A stretch of 64,000 nt of DNA from Pseudonocardia benzenivorans CB1190. Lineage in GTDB: Bacteria; Actinomycetota; Actinomycetes; Mycobacteriales; Pseudonocardiaceae. The position numbers and the translations under genes are program-made. Below, piece after piece: positions 60,935 to 64,000 of the stretch (positions within the stretch are counted from its first letter, which is position 1; each line of letters starts with the position of its first letter). The stretch covers positions 6,340,501 through 6,404,500 of the forward strand of contig NC_015312.1 of the NCBI RefSeq assembly GCF_000196675.2, given 5' to 3'. A model generated the notes under the pieces. It was not told the DNA's origin, searched no databases, and saw only the letters and a list, made by a program, of their open reading frames with translations.

Positions 60935-62577
60935 GACGGCCCTGCCGGGTCGAGCCCTGCCGGGTCGAGCCCTGCCGGGTCGAGCCCTGCCGGGTCGAGC
61001 CCTGCCGGGTCGAGCCCTGCCGGGTCGAGCCCTGACGGGTCGGTTTCGGGTGGTGGGGTGATGCCGAAGCCGGACCAGGCGGAAGTGCCGGGTTGCAAGC
61101 TGTGGTCCTCGCTGGCGCGGATGGTGGGCTTGTTGACGTTGCGGCCGGCTTGGTGGGCGAGGATGCGCAGGACGTCGTTCTCGGCGAACCGGCCCGCGAC
61201 CGCGGCCGTGCCCAGCGCGCGGTCGACCTCGCCGGGTGGGTGCAGCTTCGCCAGCGCGACCGCTTCGGCCATCTTCCGGCGCACCCCGCGCGCACCCGCC
61301 CCGGCCGCCTCGACCAGCCAGGACGCTGCGCCCGGGCCGAGCGCCAGGAACTCGGCCTCCGCGGCACTGCCCGCGCGTGGGGTGCGTTCTCCGGCGGCGT
61401 TCGCGGCCGTGGTGGGTGGCGGGTAATGCTCGTCGCGGATCGAGGGCGTGCCCGGCGTCGAGCGGGCATGGCGGGCGACCTCTGTGGGGCCGCTGCCGGG
61501 TCCGTGCCCCTCCAACGGGGCATCGACGGCGGTGATGACCAGGTCGTCGCCGTGGAACCGGACCCAGACTCGAGTGTCGACCAGCTGATGCGGCACCGAG
61601 TAGCGCACCCCGTCGACCGAGACGGTGGCGTCCCAGTTCACCCGCCGGGTCGTGCCGAACGCGACGGTGAACGGCCGATCGGGCAACGGATGCAGCCGGG
61701 TGCGTTCCTCGGCCAACGCCTCGACCGGCGGGCGGCGGGTCTCCCGATGCGGCCGCGCGTTGACCTGCTCGCAGAAGCTTCGACACGCCGTCTCAAGCTG
61801 AGCGAAGGTGCGGTACTCCTCGAGCAGGTTCGCCGCGGTCGGGACGAGGTCGGCCTTGGAGATCCGCACCGTCGCTTCGGACCCGCCCTTGGACTGCGGG
61901 TCCGCCGGCACGCAGGTGCGGATCGTCATCCCGTAGTGCCGCCCGACCGCGACGATCTCCGGGTGGCGCACCGCGATCCCCGCGACATGATCGACCGACA
62001 CGGTGCGTTCGTTGTCGGTCAGCGCGTAGGTCGGCACCCCGCCCAGCCGGCGCAGCGTGGTGTCGATGCAGGCCACGATCGTGGGCAGGGTGCGGTCGAA
62101 GACCGCGAGCACGACCCGGAACCGCGACCAGGCCAGCCACGCGCACCACAGATTCGTGCGGCGCCCGGCAACGCGGGGGCCCTCGCCCCAGTCCCACTGC
62201 AGCCACAGCCCCGGCTCGACCACCCACGGCCGAAACACCCGCCGCTGCCCGGCCCGCAGCCGGGCCTTCACCTGCGCGACGGTGCGGCGGGTGGTGCGCT
62301 CCCCGCCGGTGAAGCCCATCGCGAGCAGCCGCTCGTGCACCACGTCGGCGCGCACCCGCCCGTCGGAGCGCACCACCAGTTCTTCGATCTTGTCCAGGTA
62401 CTCATCGATCGGTCGTGCCCGGTGCTCGCGAGCGACCGGGGGTTGACCGGCCTCCCGCAGCGCCACATAGCGGGCGACGGTGTGGTGATCACAACCGGCC
62501 AACTCCGCGGCGGCGCGGTAACTGCCCGTGAGGTCGAACGCCTCCAGGATCTCCATGATCTCCTCGTCTCGCTTCAC
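60931..62577 (-). CDS. istA: IS21 transposase IstA with repetitive C-terminus
   Basis: A 548-residue DDE transposase. The N-terminal helix-turn-helix has GSYRAAAELAGCDHHTVARYV. The catalytic domain shows Asp in LQWDWGEG, Asp in YALTDNERTV and Glu in KGGSEATVRI. The beta-barrel segment WDATVSVDGVRYSVPHQLV follows. The C-terminus ends in about seven GLDPA pentapeptides encoded by a 15-bp tandem repeat. GTG 62577 has GAGGG upstream. Confidence 0.92.
   Translation of the reverse strand: MKRDEEIMEILEAFDLTGSYRAAAELAGCDHHTVARYVALREAGQPPVAREHRARPIDEYLDKIEELVVRSDGRVRADVVHERLLAMGFTGGERTTRRTVAQVKARLRAGQRRVFRPWVVEPGLWLQWDWGEGPRVAGRRTNLWCAWLAWSRFRVVLAVFDRTLPTIVACIDTTLRRLGGVPTYALTDNERTVSVDHVAGIAVRHPEIVAVGRHYGMTIRTCVPADPQSKGGSEATVRISKADLVPTAANLLEEYRTFAQLETACRSFCEQVNARPHRETRRPPVEALAEERTRLHPLPDRPFTVAFGTTRRVNWDATVSVDGVRYSVPHQLVDTRVWVRFHGDDLVITAVDAPLEGHGPGSGPTEVARHARSTPGTPSIRDEHYPPPTTAANAAGERTPRAGSAAEAEFLALGPGAASWLVEAAGAGARGVRRKMAEAVALAKLHPPGEVDRALGTAAVAGRFAENDVLRILAHQAGRNVNKPTIRASEDHSLQPGTSAWSGFGITPPPETDPSGLDPAGLDPAGLDPAGLDPAGLDPAGLDPAGPS
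60941..61043 (+). repeat. 15-bp tandem repeat in the 3' end of istA
   Basis: Six perfect copies of CCTGCCGGGTCGAGC (60941-61030) followed by a degenerate seventh (CCTGACGGGTCGG). Being a multiple of three, it adds GLDPA units to IstA without shifting the frame. It lies immediately before the istB start. Confidence 0.95.
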
Positions 62578-62604
62578 CGGCAGACCCTCACCACCGGCAT
62601 CGGA

Positions 62605-62707
62605 TGCTTGATCACCGGGGAGATATCTGGCCGCCAGCGGGGAGATCGCTGGCCATCAGTGGGGCGGTAAATGGCCGCCTACGGGGAGTTTGGACTGGCC
62701 GCTGTCA
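62605..62707 (-). repeat. IS21 right terminal repeat array
   Basis: An inverted copy of the left-end array with several CTGGCCGCC/CTGGCCATC units and the tip CTGGCCGCTGTCA at 62695-62707. Confidence 0.75.
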
Positions 62708-63567
62708 CTGCGCGCTCGGGTTCCGGCGCGACGCGCGCGTTCACGCGCATGCAGCATCTTCTCGCAGAACCCGGCCACCGCCGGCCGCAACGGTGCAGGG
62801 ACCCGGTCGACACGGCGCCGCCGCCGCCCGGCGGCGAGCTGTTCGGGATGGTCGGTGGCCAGGGCGAGCTGGTGGTCGGTGAAGAAATCCTCGAGCACCC
62901 GCGCGAGCGGGCCCATGGAGCGTCCTGGGCGGCGGGCTCGGTCCAGCACCGCCGCCGGCAGATTGGAGTGCTCATCGGCCAGCAGTCGCCCCAGCTCGGT
63001 GATCAGCATGCAGGCCCGGCTGGGGCAGTAGCGCGAGGCAACGTGAGCGGTGAACGACTCGAGCCAGTCGGGCGGGCTCGCCAGCCGCTCGGCCAACGCC
63101 TCGGCGCGGATGAACGGCCGAGCGGGGTGTCGCTGCCAACACGCCGAGCACAGCCCGAGACCGGCATGGCGGCGCACCCGACCGCAGCCAGCGCAGGGGC
63201 GCGGCGGCTGGGGCCCTGGCTGCGGGCGTGAGCAGTGGCCACACCATCCCGTCGCCGCGCGCAAGTGGCCGAGCCTGGCGCAGCGCGGGCAGATCTGCAT
63301 CGCGGCCGCCCGCTGATCGGTGCGCCGGCAGGTCTTGCACAACGTCTCGGTGGCCGAACGGCGCGGCCTGTCGCAGCGTCGGCAGCGGCGTGAGCACAAC
63401 ACGCACCGGCCAGTGTCTGCCTGCAGGACACGCTGGTTCCCGCAGGCCGGACAGGGCTCCTTAGCTGCATTCTCACGAACCCGCCGGGAACAACGACAGC
63501 ATCGTGGCTGATCCAGCAGCCCGACGGGCGCGCCGCAGTCGGCGCAGTCACGCTGCTTCTTACCCAC
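62656..63567 (-). pseudogene. Zinc-ribbon-rich protein truncated by the IS21 element
   Basis: An open frame of 303 codons from GTG 63567. The first ~145 residues contain about ten C-x2-C knuckles (DCADC, CPAC, CVLC, CPRC, CGHC, CAGC, CSAC). A helical region with GPLARVLEDFFTDHQLALATDHPEQLAAGRRRRR follows, of a kind that, from memory, precedes a tyrosine-recombinase domain in related actinobacterial proteins. The native reading ends at 62708, where the IS21 tip begins; the last 17 codons and stop belong to the element. The downstream catalytic half is absent from the window. Confidence 0.7.
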
Positions 63568-63633
63568 GACCTCGCCAACCTGGTCGATCGTGTCGGGCTC
63601 GCCGTCGTCCCCGCAGTCGTTCTCGTGGTCCGG

Positions 63634-63951
63634 TCACATCGGCGGCAGGGATCGACCACCGGTCCCGGATGCTCGAGGACCGTCGAGGGCTGTCGGACGA
63701 GTCGGCGCGACCGGTCGCTCGACCGGAGTGGTGTCGATCTCGAACAGGTCGTCGGGAGTGCACTGCAGAGCAGTGCACAGCGCGATCAGCGTCGAGAGCT
63801 TGATCTGGCTGGGTTCCTTGGTGAACAACGCCGACACCGACGCCGCGGACATCTCCACGCCAGCCCGCTCCCCGAGCAGCCGACGCAGTTGCGTCCCGGT
63901 CCAGACCTCGCGCTGCGCCGCGGCCATCCGCAGCCGCCACCGAATCCTCAT
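63634..63951 (-). CDS. XRE-family helix-turn-helix regulator
   Basis: A 105-residue protein with a Cro/C1-type helix-turn-helix in residues about 17-75 (GTQLRRLLGERAGVEMSAASVSALFTKEPSQIKLSTLIALCTALQCTPDDLFEID). The C-terminus is a short Pro/Thr-rich tail. It lies 66 bp upstream of the zinc-ribbon gene on the same strand and probably belongs to the same mobile or recombination module. ATG 63951 is the likely start. Confidence 0.8.
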   Translation of the reverse strand: MRIRWRLRMAAAQREVWTGTQLRRLLGERAGVEMSAASVSALFTKEPSQIKLSTLIALCTALQCTPDDLFEIDTTPVERPVAPTRPTALDGPRASGTGGRSLPPM

Positions 63952-64000
63952 CGCCGTTCATCCTCACCGGCGCGCTCGACAGGCTCGTCGGGCCCGCCGA

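Larger units (their letters stand above)
60032..62707. mobile_element. IS21-family insertion sequence, complete
   Basis: A 2676-bp element with istA and istB. Ends begin TGTCAACGGCCAG (60032-60044) and, as reverse complement, TGACAGCGGCCAG (62695-62707), 11 of 13 matching. Several further GGCCAG repeats spaced by about 25-30 bp extend into both ends (60050-60126 and 62600-62690), as in other IS21 relatives where they bind transposase. The flanking bases show no target duplication and come from different genes, pointing to a rearrangement. Confidence 0.85.

Noticed and set aside
60941..61043. Tandem repeats considered as a CRISPR array
   Set aside because: The 15-bp units are directly joined with no spacers and lie inside a transposase reading frame.
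60020..62720. Search for a target-site duplication around the IS21 element
   Set aside because: The bases on the two sides (ending GAGGGT and starting CTGCGC) do not match at any plausible length.

Overview
The window is a GC-rich actinobacterial chromosome segment, most like Pseudonocardia or a relative. The assignment rests on very high GC, many GTG starts, 4-bp ATGA/GTGA gene overlaps, a TIGR03086-type protein, DUF3040, a ~1500-residue NAD-glutamate dehydrogenase and probable F420/flavin LLM enzymes. It is inferred from protein style, not from an rRNA or marker gene. No tRNA, rRNA or CRISPR array was seen.

Layout. 0-8.5 kb: MFS exporter and M48 protease, small membrane and lipoproteins, a LuxR-type regulator divergent from an amidase, a YihY/BrkB-type membrane protein, a remnant of a phthalate-dioxygenase-reductase-type ferredoxin, and a TIGR03086 protein. 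8.5-12.2 kb: GMC oxidoreductase with a gluconate-2-dehydrogenase subunit-3-like partner and an AcoR-like activator. 12.5-19.5 kb: NAD-glutamate dehydrogenase, an SDR and MmyB-type regulator pair, and an internally deleted LLM gene. 19.6-24.3 kb: a nitrile-degradation regulon laid out like nhhC-nhhD-nhhB-nhhA-nhhG of cobalt nitrile hydratases, closed by a convergent acetamidase/formamidase. Three promoter regions in it share a CATNTGAAATG motif. 24.4-28.1 kb: DUF1097 protein, cupin, Lrp regulator and aminotransferase. 28.3-37.3 kb: a long transcription unit with a second aminotransferase, a complete Dpp-type ABC importer, a metallo-beta-lactamase-fold lactonase-like hydrolase and an amidohydrolase. 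37.5-43.2 kb: response regulator, histidine kinase and small lipoprotein; EamA exporter; SatP-like transporter with DUF3040; enolase-superfamily enzyme. 43.4-49.3 kb: a three-gene operon of a PoxB-like ThDP enzyme, a 1050-residue FAD/Fe-S D-lactate-dehydrogenase-like protein and an SDR. 49.4-53.2 kb: GH15 glucosidase, stand-alone response regulator, PNPOx-like protein and NTF2-like protein. 53.4-58.1 kb: a meta-cleavage-type cluster (AraC, LLM, MhpB-like extradiol dioxygenase, DLH and alpha/beta hydrolase). 58.4-64 kb: a mobile region with an IS110 transposase, a truncated-haemoglobin stub, a complete IS21-type element and a truncated zinc-ribbon protein behind an XRE regulator.

How the genes fit together. 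The best-supported pathway is nitrile to amide (nitrile hydratase) to acid plus ammonia (acetamidase), with an AmiC-like sensor and a MarR regulator beside it. The 43-49 kb operon could run D-lactate to pyruvate to acetate, with an acetate-transporter-family gene nearby. The 28-37 kb unit looks like uptake and hydrolysis of an unknown amide, peptide or lactone with transamination of the product. These last two functional readings are inference from gene families and order.
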